Positions 25,601-40,600 of a stretch of 64,000 nucleotides of DNA are shown here, in pieces. How positions within the stretch are numbered: position 1 is the first letter of the stretch; the number at the start of each line of letters is the position of its first letter. Below the pieces are notes generated by a model that made no database searches, was not told the DNA's origin, and was given only the letters and a program-made list of their open reading frames with translations. Made by a program: the position numbers and the translations under genes. The DNA is from Micrasema longulum (taxonomy: Eukaryota; Arthropoda; Insecta; Trichoptera; Brachycentridae). The stretch covers positions 26,736-90,735 of the forward strand of contig JAGVSM010003014.1 in NCBI GenBank assembly GCA_022494885.1. The letters are read 5' to 3'.

Positions 25601-28600
25601 TTACTTAATTTTTGGGAGGCTTTTTTTCCTGAACTAGATTAAGTTGTAGAAAATAATTGTTTGTTTCTGCCTATATTTGAACATTCTTTTGTTTCATTCA
25701 TCTTTAACTGCACAAACATCAACAGATGAAAGAATTGAAAGAACAGAAATATAATATAGTAGTTCATGTTACACAGTGTGTAAAGTGGCCGCTTAAACCA
25801 GCCAATGACAAATGATTAGCCCTGATGATGCCTAGACTTTTTTATTCCCTTCTCTTAAATGTTCTTCATCGCTGTCGCAATATTTATTTATTTCATTTTA
25901 TTTTATTTGAGATTTTTAAAGCTATTACATAAACAAAATAAGTAGAAAAATCTTAACAATGCTAAAGCCAATTTAAAGAATCCACTGTAAATATAATGAC
26001 ACATAATATATAAGAAAAGAAGTTTAGTAATTGTATTTGTGTGACGTTTGTATTCATGTGTATGTGAATGTGTGTATGCGTGAATGAATGAGGGAGAGGG
26101 TGCGTGTGTGTGGGTGCGTAAGAAAAAAAAATAATTGTTTAAAACTTGTAAATTGTATTAAAAATGGTACAATAAAGAGCTGAGTAAAAAGTAAGAAACC
26201 TTTTTGTTAAAATTCAAATGACGAAATTATATAAATTGTATTTTTTTTTTTTTATTTGAGTATGTTAAATTTCAAAACCGTATTCTGAAAAAAATAAAAA
26301 AGCATTTTATTTTAAAATTTAATTGATACACATCGAATGAATAATGTGCGACAAGTCCTATACAATACGGTAGGTAACCACAAAATATGTTAATATTTTC
26401 CTAACTTACTACGTAATTCGTAATTAGTACTTAAATTACGCTCTAACAAAGCATTCTCTATTCCTGCGATTACGTTTAGAACACCAGTTCAGGGCCCCGA
26501 TTACAATGGGAAGTTAACAGAGTTATATTCGATTGTCTTTAAAGAAAAACCGATAATTGTGTATGAAAATGAGTAAATTTGCGTGATCATTTAAAGTATC
26601 CTCGTCGGTAATTTATAATTGAACATGTCAAGAAGAAAACATTGTATGCTGATTCTGCTTTTCATACGGAAAACTTAATTTTACTTTGAAGATAAAATTT
26701 AAGATAAATGATAACTTCCCATTGCAATCGGGGCCCAGGTACTGTGAAAAATTTCAACCCTTACGGTTGATTGAATTGATTTAATATTAAAATTATACGT
26801 AATGAATCCAAGATAATTGTTTTTAACTAGGTACGCATTTCCGTGTAGCGAGTCTCAAAAATAGTTGTCTAATTCAATTTAAGCACCACGGGGTTATAAC
26901 ATTTACTCGTTTAACAAAAAGACCCAAAAAGTTTAAATTACTTTGTTTATTACCACTATAAATCTCAATTTTGCACACTTGGGAATAAAGAAAGGGAAAA
27001 TGGCTCCAACTTCTGGCGTTTGCTGCGTATTAAATATAATAATAATACACTTTAAAGAATAACGTTAACGTATTATGCCCAATGAGGACAAAACTCGTTA
27101 AAGTTTTCATTTAATAATATAATTTTACAAGAGAATTGAGCATTTTTTTTACCATGAATTTAATGAAAATTGTAATTTAAGGTTGTAAAAGAAGCTTATT
27201 TCTGTAAAAATATTTTGGGTATGTGTAAATATTTCAAGACTTTAACTACAGATTGTTACCTACTGACGAATTTTTGATAGACATTTACTTACTGGGTCTA
27301 TCTTTTCCACTTAATATTCAACACCTTCTTTCCTTGAACTGTCCTATGATCAAAAGTGTGATAGTCGAACATTTAAGGAAATACAAAAAAAATATCTAAG
27401 ACACGAAGTATATATTCTGACAAACTAAATAATTTACGAAATGAAAATTATTTGAATTAAAATTAAATAAATTACTTATTATTATTTTATTGATCAGCCA
27501 TGTTCTATAAGTTGTTTACATGTGATCCACTCGTTAAATGTTGTCAAATCTTTGGTTAATTTGCAACAATTTTGCAACCTTGCAACAAAAACATTGGTAA
27601 ATTAAGACATGTATAACTCAAATTTGGGTGCTTTGCCGAAAAAATAAAAAGAAAAATATTTCAAGGCAAGGCTGAATTCTATTTATTCAAACACTTTGTA
27701 TATATAACCAGTTTACATACATATGCATAAAATGCCTCTATGGATAACGCAAATGTTAACAATTATTCTTTTCTCACTTGAGTTTCTTATTTATTTATAT
27801 ATTTTTGTCACATTTGGTGTTTAAATCTTTTGCATAATTTATAAAAACTTAATTGGTCTTTTTATGTTAGAAAATCGTTTTTTTTTATTCTTTTCATATT
27901 TGACTGTATGTTTTCTGAACCAAATAAAATAAAATAAAATAAGGGCAGACATATTGCCTTAAGGCCATTTCTTCTTACGTACCCAAACCGTTCAGTTTGA
28001 TAAAATCAGTGGTGTTTGAACATATTGCTGGTATATTTTAATATTTTCATTATAATTAACAAAATATTGATAAACATATCATTTTTTTAAGAAATAAAAA
28101 TTGACTAAATATTTTAACTGTACTATGAAGAGAGAAGAGGGTCAATAAGGAGGAGAAAGGAAAAACTGAAATATTCAGGAAGTGACATTTCATACGTGAT
28201 TTGAATGTAAATAAAGAAGGTGGCGTCTCTGGCATTAGTGGGTAGATTATTCCATAACCGAGCAGCTACTATTATGAAAAAGGAAGCAAAAAAATTAGAG
28301 CGGTAAATGAGTATTGAAAGGGTTCTCTCTTTACTGGAACGAAGAGTTAGCAGAGCTTTTTTAGATAAACATCAGAAGTGGGATAATTTAAAATATTGTG
28401 AAGAAGTGATATAATGATTCTACCAAGAAGGAAATAAATTTACTAACCTATTTTGGCATTCTTATTTTCAATTTCAACTTATACTTATTTAAATATTAAA
28501 ACAGAGATGAAGAACATTTTAGAGAAGGTAATATAAAAGTCTAAGGTCAAGTCATTGGCTGGTTTAAGTGGCAACTTTACACACTGTGTAACATTCACCA

Positions 28601-31600
28601 TTCTGCCCATATTTGAACATCTATATTCCTTCAATTCTTTCATCTGTTGATTTTTTCGAAATTAAAGAGCCGAAACCTTTATTAGCCGGCTATAACTCAC
28701 TGAAATCAATTTATTGCAACAGAGAGGAAAAACATATTTGATAAAGAAATGCGGAGGTCTAAGAATTGAAAGAGCTTATGAGGTCATTGGCCAGTTAAAG
28801 TGATCACTTTACGCACTGTTAATGCGAATGTCACACAATCCGACAAGTGATCACGCAAACCGAGGTTCTTGAGTTGTTCAAGATTCAGGACAATTGAAAA
28901 ATTTCCAATCCAAATTAAATTAGGAAAAAAAATCATTTATAATTGGAACACTTTGGTGAAAGATTTTTTGTCATTGGAAGAGTTTGAATAAGAGACCGTA
29001 TCTCTTTTCCTGGGGAAAAAATAGGTGTTCTAGAATAAACCTTTTTAAAAATATGTTTTTGCAGCCAAAGCCATTTTACGTATAATGTACTGTTCATTTA
29101 GCTGCGTAAAATGTTCTCGTTGGTACTTTTATATAACATTCAGTGTATAGTTATTATAATTTATGTCCTTTCGCAACCTAAAATAAAGTTTAACCAAGTA
29201 GTACCTTGTGAGTTTAAGAGTATTTTGTTCAGATTTAGGGCTTCATTTCTTTGTTTCAATTTTAAGATACGCGGAATATTTTTTTGTATTTCAATAAGTA
29301 TGTTGCAAAACGGAAAGAAACATTTTTAAAAAGGGAATATGGAAATCTAGGCATTTATAGGGCTTATGGCCTGTAATTAGCCTGATTAAGTGGCCAATTT
29401 ACACACTGTAATATTTGCCATTCTGCCTATGTTTAAATGTTTTCCCTCTCTGATGCAACCAATTTAGGTCTTTACAATTACGTAGGGAAGAAAGTCAGCA
29501 TGTATACAAACATTTAGCCATACTCAAAACATTGTCAATTTCAATTATTATTTTTTAATTAAAGATTTAAACTTTTGTCAGTAATTATTAGTATATAACC
29601 ACTAACCGGCTTTTTAATATCAACCAAATACAAGTCGTACCATTTTACATTAATTGTTTTTATATAGATTCCCCGTTATTAAGTATGTAAATTACTTTTT
29701 TGCAATAAATTTATAAATAAATAAATAAAGAGGTAAAAATTACAAATAAATTAAAGAATATAAATATACTTGAATGGTCTGAAACATGAGAAAATAAAAT
29801 AAATCAAAATAGTGGCTGCTCACAAATCCAACCAAAATAAGTAAAAAAAGTGTACTTTTTATGAAATTTATGAATAAAAAAAAAAATTAAAAATACGAAA
29901 ACAAATAAAAAAATATAAAGTACCTATGTAAATTAAGACCTAAATCTTGTACATAAAATAAAATAGTTAAAGTTAAAACTTACTGTGATGCTTGTTTACA
30001 AGATTCTCGAACATGAAATGAACAGTAATCTAATGTAAATCTAAAAGGAAAAAAAATACTACGAATTATTTCGAAAGCAAACGCCGCACGTCATTGTGAT
30101 TATTTGCAAATAAATCTATGTTTAATGAAAAAAAAAAAGACGAATAGATATTAAATAAACATTTAAAAGAGGAGAATTGAAGGAATGGACACTCAATGGA
30201 AAGGATAGCTGATTTAATTGCAGCAGGGGTGATGTGGAGCAAGTCCAGCAGTTCGGCATAATTAGCAGTACTGTGGACACGTACCAGGGGAGAATGGCGG
30301 GTGAAGTTTGTCCTATATCACTTGGTGCATTTTTCAATTCAATTTAATTCAATGTATTTATTTAAATATAATATATACATTACGAACATAAATTCAATAC
30401 GTACATATTATGAAAAAGAAAAAAATGCATGAAAGAGACTCATGTCAAAGTCAAAGGAGAATCTTTGGAAAATCCCTTCGGATACATGAAACAGATCAAT
30501 ATCCAAAGCGATGTTGTTCAGCATAGCGGTCTTGTATATCGGAATATGAAACAATCTATCTTGACGCTCTCTTAGGTAATTATCAGGAACATACAAACCA
30601 ATGCTCATCATAATCTCAGAATTATCGATCACACCGCTCAACAATCGATAAAAATGTGTAGTCAAATACACAATCCTTCTAGTCTCTTAACTGTTGTAGC
30701 CAAGCATACCCTGGAGAAACTCGGTCGGGTAGAGCCAAGGATAATACCCGCACTCTCTCATGTAGAGATATTTTAGAAACTTCTTTTGGATTTTCTCTAT
30801 CATAAGAGAGTACTTCAGTTCATGTGACCCCCAAATCATCGAGCCACTCTCGAGTCTACTTCGCACCAAGGAGTTGTAAAGAGTTCTCAGTATGCGGGTA
30901 TTTTAGAAAACCCTGGCAGTACGCAGAACAAATCATAACATATTCAAGCATTACCACTGATTGTCTCTAGAGTAAGGTCAGCAATAATTATTGTCTTTCT
31001 GATCGAGAGCAATAGTTGATGCTATTAAGGGTTAAAGCCAGCATTTTTTCTTTAATTGCAAGTTTGTTTAGAGGTGGGTACTTTTTATCTAATAATTCTT
31101 TTTAAAATTCGAAAGGGAAATAAACCCATTTTTATTTGACATTGAGCCCGGAGGAAAATTTGACTAGTAATACAGCAGTGAGAGCTCCATCTATCGGTTA
31201 GGATTTGAAATATTGAGATAGTTACAGCTCATGCGTCATATCATTTGACGTTTGAGATGACATTATGCGCATACGCTGTAAGGTGCAACGAAAACATTTC
31301 CGATAAAAAGGTTACCACTGTGAAAAATAAAATCTTTTTTTTTTTCATCAAACACGTATAGGCATTTCAGTAGAGCCGGCTTCGTAATACCGAGATAGAT
31401 ACAGATAGTATTTGTTTGTATTTTTTTTTTTTAATTAAGAGAGCTTTTACAATATAAATTTGTTCATATAATACATAATGCACAATAAGTTTATAAACAA
31501 AAATACGAAGCAGTTATACAAAGGTCAAAACGGTCAAATGTTGATAAAAACATGTTAAAAAGAAATAATGGAAGTGATTCAACAGTTTGTGATTTACTTG

Positions 31601-34600
31601 TTACAAAGTGTTATTTAATATCTGAAAAAATTAAGGGATTTAAAGTACATACACATATTTATATAAACAAATAAAGAAAGGTTATTTCGTCAATATAATA
31701 ATTAAGTAGCAAGTGAGTGACTAATTTGAACATTGATTTTACTGGTAACATGTTACATTGTACTTGACATTTTTTTTTTTAAATTAAAGCAGGCGAAGTA
31801 TTAAATATATCAAAAAGATGATTGAATGTATTGGCATTAAGGGGAAATCGAACTAACGGAGATAACTGAGCATAACATGTGCTGTTCCTTGATCAACACA
31901 GCCCAAACTATGGCTTGCATGCATCAATGTCCCGATTGTGTCGTATTGTAAACTCGAGATAAGATCTGGACTTTTTTTGTGTAAGTCGGTATAGATTTAA
32001 AAAATCACTAAGACAGACCGGATCTTGTCTTGGGGTAGTAATTTATTGTTTTTTGTCCTGGATTTAATTTTATTTAGTTGTATTTTATTTGATTAGTACC
32101 TGTATTTATTATAAGAAATTGTATTTACCATTGTTAGAATGGACTGCATAAGTTCGTCAATAAATAAGTAAATAATAATTACACAATGTTTGAGTATTTC
32201 AAATGCTTGCAGACTGGCTGGATTTCCTCCCTAGGGAGTTATTCATAATTAAATCTTATTGCAACAGAGAGGGAAAACACCTTTAAAAAGGGAATATGGA
32301 AGTCTAGGCATTTACTGACCTCTGCAAGCATTTGGACATACTCACACATTGTTGAATTAACTACCTGGTAAAAGAAGAAGTATGAAAATTGGAAAATTGT
32401 TTTCAGGCGTTACCTAGTAGGTGATTTGGTTTAGCCGGATGAATCTCACCCGTATAATAAAGGTTTCAGCTCATTTACTTCACAAAAATCAACAGATGGA
32501 AGAGTTGAGGAAATGTGGATGTTCAAACATGGGCAGAATGGTGAATGTTACACAGCGTTGAAAGTGGCCACTTAAATCAGCCAATGACAGGTCATAAGCC
32601 CTGTAAATGCCTAGACTTCCATATTTCCTTCTCAAAAGTGCATTCCTCTCTGTTGCAATAAGTTTAAATAATAATTAATTTGAAATAATTTTGTGTGGAA
32701 AGTACATCTAAAGCTAGGGTTTCCTAGGACAGCGGTGCCCGTATTTTAACGGCCGTAGTGAACGGTGATGCGGAGTACAGCCGTCGTAACGGTGACTAGA
32801 GTGTGGTTTTCTAGGAAAACGGTGTTATCAACACCATTTAACACCGTTTCCCTAGGAAACCACTGTCTAGTCGACGTTACGACGGCTGTCCACCGCATCA
32901 CCGTTCACTACGGCCGTTAAGATGCGGGCACCGCTGTCCTAGGAAACCCTAGCTTAAGTCTGGGGGTCTTAAGGGGAATCGTAAAATTTATTTCATTTAC
33001 CAAGCATGGACAATCTATAACATTATTCACAATATTATGTAGTGTGGCAACATTAGCTACTATGCCTCTAGTTGAAAGGGAGGATACTTGCAAATTTTCT
33101 AATAACAAATTATATGATATCTCAGAAAGAGGTAGACTTATCTTATAGTTAACATATCGTTGGAACTTTCTCTGGACTCTCTTTTATTAATATTATATGA
33201 TAAAGTTATGTATGTCGTCGCGATATATACCGATGAAGATAGCGTTTGTATTCGCCCCCCTAGTCTTACTTCCTTTCTTAGAATTTCATCTCATTAACTA
33301 TTTTTCTATGTTCATTTTCACAGATGCGCGATTTGCGTCACGACAATTTGAACGGATTTATTGGTGCATGCACTGAACCTCCTAACATCTGCATAGTCAC
33401 GGAATATTGCACACGGGGAAGCTTAAAGGTAAATAATAAATCAAATCACATTTATTTTATTTTATTAAAATAAACGGCAAATATGCCTGAATGTAATAAT
33501 TCAATTTATCATAGGTATACCAAATTAATTCTTAGATTGTACAAGCTTACTTAAAGGTTGGTATGGAAGGAATTTTAGCCTGCTATTTGACGGTATTATT
33601 GCATCCAAAACATTTACGTATACATGTTTTTGACGGCACTATGATTTTTCCATGGTTTTAGTTTTTTTAAATTCCGCTTTTTTTTATGTGACGCCATTTT
33701 CCTTCACATTCTACCGAACCTTTTCACAGAATCTATTATATATTTATTTTTCAGAAATAAACAGTAAAAAATGATTAAATAACATAATAAAGAATAGGTT
33801 TAAAGACAGACTAGCGAAGTTTCTTAGCGAAGTTGAACAGAAAAAACATTTTTTTTAATCCTAACGGTTTAGAATATTTCTATGATATTTTTTAAAACTT
33901 TAAAAACATATTTATGATCTTTCACAGGACATTCTTGATAACGAAGATGTTAAACTCGACAGCATGTTTATCGCCTCACTTGTTGGTGATATAATAAGGG
34001 TGAGTCTACTTGCATTATTTTCTTTTTATTGTTATTATTTTACTTATAACATTTTCCATCAACTGTTTTGTTTAAAATACGTAGTTATACGTATTTGCGC
34101 CACATTTACTATATGATTATTTATTGCACATTTACTAGGTTGCTGCGTAAAATTTATTGCCACCTACTAGCCCTAGTTTGAATTTTGCAATTATACTGAA
34201 GTGTATTCGATTTTAGTCTCTCTGCCCCGATAACAAATGAACTGTCACCAAATAAACATGTTATTTTGATATTCTCAGCGCGATCGCTAATAAGTTATTT
34301 TAGCTATCAATAAGTAATTTCAATCCGCTGTGTAGTGTTATCGTATGAATCAATAATTAAGAACTTAAAGATCTATGCGACATCCCATCGGTGAAAGGTA
34401 ATAAAGAACTTACACGAGAGGTAGTATTATACATGGTCAATATAGTGCAGGCTATTGGTAAAATAAACCAAAGTAGGGAAGAAAATGCCGAACACTCCTC
34501 TAGTGGAACGGAAGGCCTGTTGACTACTGCCAACAGGCCGGCTTCTCCTGAAGAGTTTTGAGTGGTTTCTTCTTCACATAAGCAAATGCTGAGAAGTTCC

Positions 34601-37600
34601 TGATTGGCCCACATTAGTATATCCCTCCTGATCCCAACAGTTTAGATAAATTTAAAGAAATTTAATTGCAGAAAAATCCACTTTTGAATTATAAACCTTG
34701 TATATTATAAGCAAGGTAAATAATAAAGCAACTCCTATATAAAAAAAATAAAAAATAATAATAATTAAGAACTGACAAGTACCAATCTGACGACAGGATC
34801 TGATAGAGCCTGCCGCGAGAGAAAAGTTCGATCATTAAGGTTGGAAGAATCCCAGTAAAAGGTAGGTAATTGCATTGATTTGTTTCGGGGTTCGGAGGCA
34901 TAGTAAATTATGATAACGCACAGCAACGCCAAATCCGCGCACCAGTAAAACATGCTAAATTTGAGCTTCCATCTGCTTTGTACCGAGTGGTGCGATTAAG
35001 TAGTGTTGGAAAAATTTATGCAAAAAATGACACTATAATACATTCTATAATATTCTCTATGAACAGGCGTATAAATAATACAGTTCTGGGTTTGAAATAG
35101 AACCAGAACCCTGGATGAGTATTTGACTCTCGATGGATGCTTGGAGGTAAAAGTCCTGAATTTTGAAATCAACTGTTCGCCTACCATTCTTGAGGTCCTG
35201 ATTTCGATTCCTGGCAGGGTATACGAGAAATAGTGAATTTAAAGTTTTTCTAAACTGTAATATTTCATTGCTCCTGGACTAGCACTTTTACCTGCATCTA
35301 ACCAGGTGATGCAGTGCCCTATGAACCACTCGGTGCAAAAAAGGGATAATGATGTTAATGGTTTGTCCTGGTAAATTATTATAGAAAAATTGGCTGCATT
35401 AGTATTTTTTTATAGCTTTTGGAAAGTATATTTAATGGATTCGGTAGGAATTATTTTAAGACATTTTATACTTACCTTTAAGACTAATAAATTTTTTAGT
35501 TATTATATTACGTTCACCACAAAAACACCGTTTTAAGTTTTAATGTAGGTACAAAGCGTGACAGCTAAAAAACTTTCATCAAAACTTAAATCACCTAAAT
35601 TTAACACTTTCAAATTTATTTTTACTTTACTTAAAGCGGTTTTATTTTATGAGCTCTGTCCTCTAAAGTTGTGAAATTGTGAAGCTTTACATTTTCCCAC
35701 AAAGCTCCAATTACACGGCACAGTTCACAAATGACATTGGATAAGAACTTTTATTTTTCCTGATATAAAAAAATTATATTTAATGATTTTCTACATAATT
35801 AACTCCGTTATTATTTTTATGTAATATGTATCTTAATAGGAATATTTTTTTTTTTTTTTTTTGTTTTTTAATTTATTTGTTTATTAATTTATATATACAC
35901 CCAACGGGCATTTTAAGGACATATTTATGCATATAAAAATATTATAAAGGAAGAAAGACACAATGGTTGACTTGATGGAAGTGGAAGCGGGGGAGAGGGG
36001 TTTATAATTGAATTTGAATCAGTGATCGTTTGAAAGAAGACAACTTGTTATCAAAGAAATCAAGACTTGTATGTTTGTTGGCAGACCTAAGAATTCTGGG
36101 CATAGGGGAATGAAAACCATAACCAAACCATTTTAAGTTGCCATATTATACTCGTATTACATGCTAAGTTCATTATAAATTATTTTTTATTATTTTAAAA
36201 AGGGGGAAAAACCCTACCTAAAAGTAGTATCATGATCAAGTTAAAATTGAAATCAATAACAACGTCAGATTAAAAACACGCTCAAAGTAATTACCGGGAA
36301 AACTAAGTATCCCAAAAACAACGGATGCAAAGTTAGTGCCGCAAATATAAAAAATAATATTTTTTAATTATTCATCGTGAAGTGTAACCATGTAAATACC
36401 GATTCAATCAATAAAATTCCATTGAATCTCACCCACATCAACAAAGATTTTAAATCATTTCTTCTTCTTCTTCTTCTTCTTATGGTTCCTCTCCCCGAAG
36501 GAGGTTGGAAATCATTGTTGCAATTCTTACTTTATTGGCAGCTGCCCTAAACAAAGACTGGGTGCTGCGATGGAACCAGCCGCGCAAGTTCTTAAGCCAA
36601 GAGATGCGCCTTCTACCTGCACTGCGTCTTCTTTCAATGCTTCCCTGTAGAATGACTTGTAAAATTTTATATTTTTCGCCTCTCATCACATGCACAAAGT
36701 ACTATTTTCAAAGTTTTCTTTTCTTTATGGTCTTCAGTACCTCTGTATCTTTTTTCATCCGTCGGAGAACATCATCGTTTCGGACTCTATCCACCCAGGA
36801 GATTTTTAATATCCTCCTGTAGCACCACATTTCAAAGGCTTCGATCTTGCTTGAAGTGTTTTGGGTGAGTGTCCACGTTACGACGCCGTAAAAAAGTACT
36901 GGGAAGACGTAACATCGAGCAATATTCGGAGGTCTAAATTAAAGTCTCTACTGCAAAGAAGGTCACGCATCCTAAATATTTATATTGATTAACTTACTCA
37001 ATAACCTGCGCTCCAAGTTTTAAAGTCATTGAGGAATTTGGTGGCTTTTTCCGAATAACCATACATTTAGTCTTGGAAATATTCATCTCTAGCGCTTTAT
37101 TCAAACTTGCCGTGTGATTTTTTTTTTAAATTTAAATCTTAAAGTAGGGCACACATATCATACATATTGTTATGTGTGTTCTAATAATAACATTGCAAAT
37201 ATATTTTATTTATAAATTGTTTATCACATATGTCTTGACCATTATTTTAAATTTTGATATGTTTTTTTCTTCATAAATATTTTTTTCCATTTCGTAATAC
37301 TTTTTAATTGCTTTAAATAAAATTGAATTTTGTGACTTTGCCTTTTTCCTAAATGGAAGTCTAATTTTGTTCTTTTCTCTAGTATTGTGATCGTGTTCAT
37401 GCTGGTTCCGATCAATTTTTTTCCAAAATTCTGTTTTTTTATTAGAGTTTATAATTTTATGAACAAATATCATTGTATTGTAAAATATTCTTTGTTTATA
37501 TGTTAATAATTTCATTTCATTTACCATCGACTTTACCCTCGTATATCTGTTTTTTTTCAAAATGATTCTAAAGGCTTTATTTTGTAATACAGTTAGTTTA

Positions 37601-40600
37601 TCTATGTTTTCTTTGTTTGATAAAAATAAAATGCTACTACAGTAGTTAACGTGTGGTCCAATAATAGTTGCAGGCTCTCCATACTATCAGCTAGAAGGAC
37701 AGTATCATCCGCGTATCGGATATTGTTTATAATTTGTCCATTTATGCTAATGCCGTTTGTTAGTTCATTTAGCGCATTTCTAAAAATGGCTTCATTTACT
37801 TCACAAAAATCAACAAATTTTAAAAAATATGAAAATTATCACTTAAACCAGCCAAAAACAGGTCATAATCCCGGTAAATGTTCCATATTCTCTTTTGAAA
37901 AATGTTTTCCCTCTCTGTTACAATAAACTTAAGTTTTCGTGGTTTCATGCGGAGTAAAATTCATTACTTGTTTACAAACATTTAGACATACTTTAAAATA
38001 TTGTTATTCCTTTATATGACTAGTATAAAGTCAAGTCATTTTATTATTATTTTAAATTTCAAACAAGACAGTTTTAATGCTGTAAATAATAAAGTATTTA
38101 CTGACAAATTATTCAAACGCCGTATCTAGTGTGAAATAGGGATGTGATCAATTGTTGAGAAAACCGAATGTATGATATTAATTTACTGTATTTTTAAAAA
38201 ATATTTTGAGAAGGTTTGCCAAATATTTAGACAATCACTGGTATTCAACCCTCTGACAAGAAAACCCTTCAGACCTAAATTAATTTATGCGGATATAAAA
38301 AAGAATTTATTACATTTGTACTAAAGGAATGATTTGCAAACATTTTTGGTAATATTAACGTTTTTTACCTTTTATACTTTAGAAATTATTTATCGATCAT
38401 TTGTTTATTTAAAATAGGTCTCTTACCTAGCTAAAAGACAACACAAGCCATGGCTATACAGATGAAACTTTGAAATTTATTGTAGATCGTTGAATGCTAA
38501 ATGAACATGGACAAAATTTTCCATACAGTATGACGACATACACAGAACTATCAAAGCAAATAATATCGTCGCACAGATGAAAATAACTATCTCACTTACA
38601 CATGTGCTGAAATATACCAACATGCTCAGAGAGGATGTGGTGCCTCAGAAGTAGATACCGCCAACCGTCAGGCATTTCATTTCATTTTCATTTCGTTTTT
38701 TGCACCACAACAGGCCAGGAGTCCTAATTACAGTGGTAAATTATATTACAGAACAACCAGGCTTGAGAAAAATCACATTTCTAATTTTTGTGTTCTCACC
38801 GGGAATCGAACCCGGAACCTTCCGTGCGTGAGTCAAGCCTCCTGACCACTACACCACGGAGGATAGCCTACGAAAGTGACAGTCGCAACGTTGGCAGCCC
38901 AGAGGATCAGAGATGTAGGTAGGACTATAAAAGTACCGACGCAGTGATCGCTCGCTCTTTTCTCGACCTCTGCTACCCGTCACCTACTACCAGGATCAAC
39001 GATCGTCGTCTTCCGAAATTATTGTTCACTTAATTCAGTGTTCCATTCTTTCATTTAAATATTGAAAGTCTGTCCTGACCCTGATCAGCCTCTCTACAAT
39101 AATGGACAGAGGATTGAGAAAGTTGACGGCTTTAAATACTCGGGAGTTCATATAACTGAGGATGGAAGCATGCATAAAGAGCTCGCAACCCGCCTAGGAA
39201 TTACTGGAGTAACTTTTAACATAGTGCTCGTTGTCTAGAACTCGATCAAAACGAAATGCCGATTGTTCAACTCTTGCAAATGCCAGTACTCTTATATGGG
39301 TGGGAATCTTGGCACCTTACCATAGCTCAAAACACCAAACTTCTGAGTTTTGAGAGTAAGTGCTTGAGAAGAATATTAAGTATAAGATGGTTCGGTTTTA
39401 TAACTAACATTAAAGTCCGAGAACGGACGCAGCAGCCTCCTATAACGAGCGTTTTGAGGATGCGGCGGTGGACCTGGCTCAAACACGTACTGCGCATGCC
39501 TCAGGAGAACCTAAACACAATTTGCCTCTTCTTTAAACCTGCGGGCTCACGCCGTCCTAGAAGGCCGTCGATGACGATCTTATAACGTTATTCAGTGGAA
39601 CTAAGGGGCGCTGGATTGACGTGGAAAGAGGCGAAAATGCTAGCTGGCGATAGGGTCTCCTGGAGGCAAATGGTGATGTCTACATGCTCCACTTACGAGC
39701 GCATGTGAAAAAGAAGAAAGAAGATACAAAGATGCAGGAACAGGAACACTATCAGAAGCAAATTGTAAGATCAATGGGATGCAGCCTAACATTCACGACA
39801 ATCTGGTTTTGTGATTGGATTTAATATTTCCTCACATAATATAAATCGATTTGTTATTTTTTCCTTACTACGTTAATCGATTATTCGCGTCAGCGACCGC
39901 GTCCGCGTCCCTACTATCGCGACGAAAAGCAAGCTCAGGCACCAAAAGTGATCTTGCCATTATGTCTCAAGTACGCCTTATTAAGTTAGTTTTCTCGTGA
40001 TGTTCTGCAGTAAAATGAGACTCCAGTACATTCCACGAACAAAAAATGGCATTTGTTTTTCGGACGCTTCCCTTTCCTATACTTATTTTCTTACAGAATT
40101 TTTCAACAAAATAGTACAGTGACCGGGGTGACTTTAAACATCATCCTTTTTTTAATACAATTTTTGCACTTTTCGCTTTCTGCAAATTCTTAATACAATA
40201 TTTTATTTACGAGGCAATTTAATTATTTTTTGTTTTCGGAAACAAAAATCTTCTAAAAATTAAAAAAGTTCGTCTGACTACGAGGGAATAGATCTATTTC
40301 ACCACCATTACCACCACATCAAAATAAATTATACGAATACAATTTAAAGCGTTTCAAGTTTTCTATTTCACTTATATTGATTTATTCACTTATTTTTCTT
40401 GAGTAAGTTTATATTTCATTCGTACATCGACAAATATTAAAACTTTTTTTCGTAACTTTTATTTTTTATTTTTTTTATTTCTTTATTTTTATTGTTAAAA
40501 ATTATTTTTGTCATTTTACAATGGGTATAAATAAGAACATTATTTTCAAATTTTTGTAGACAAGGACTAGATTCAACTCCCTAGGGAGCTGTTAATATTA

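Noticed and set aside
38793..38866. tRNA gene on the minus strand
   Set aside because: A and B boxes are excellent, but the acceptor-stem halves do not pair and a SINE body and tail follow.
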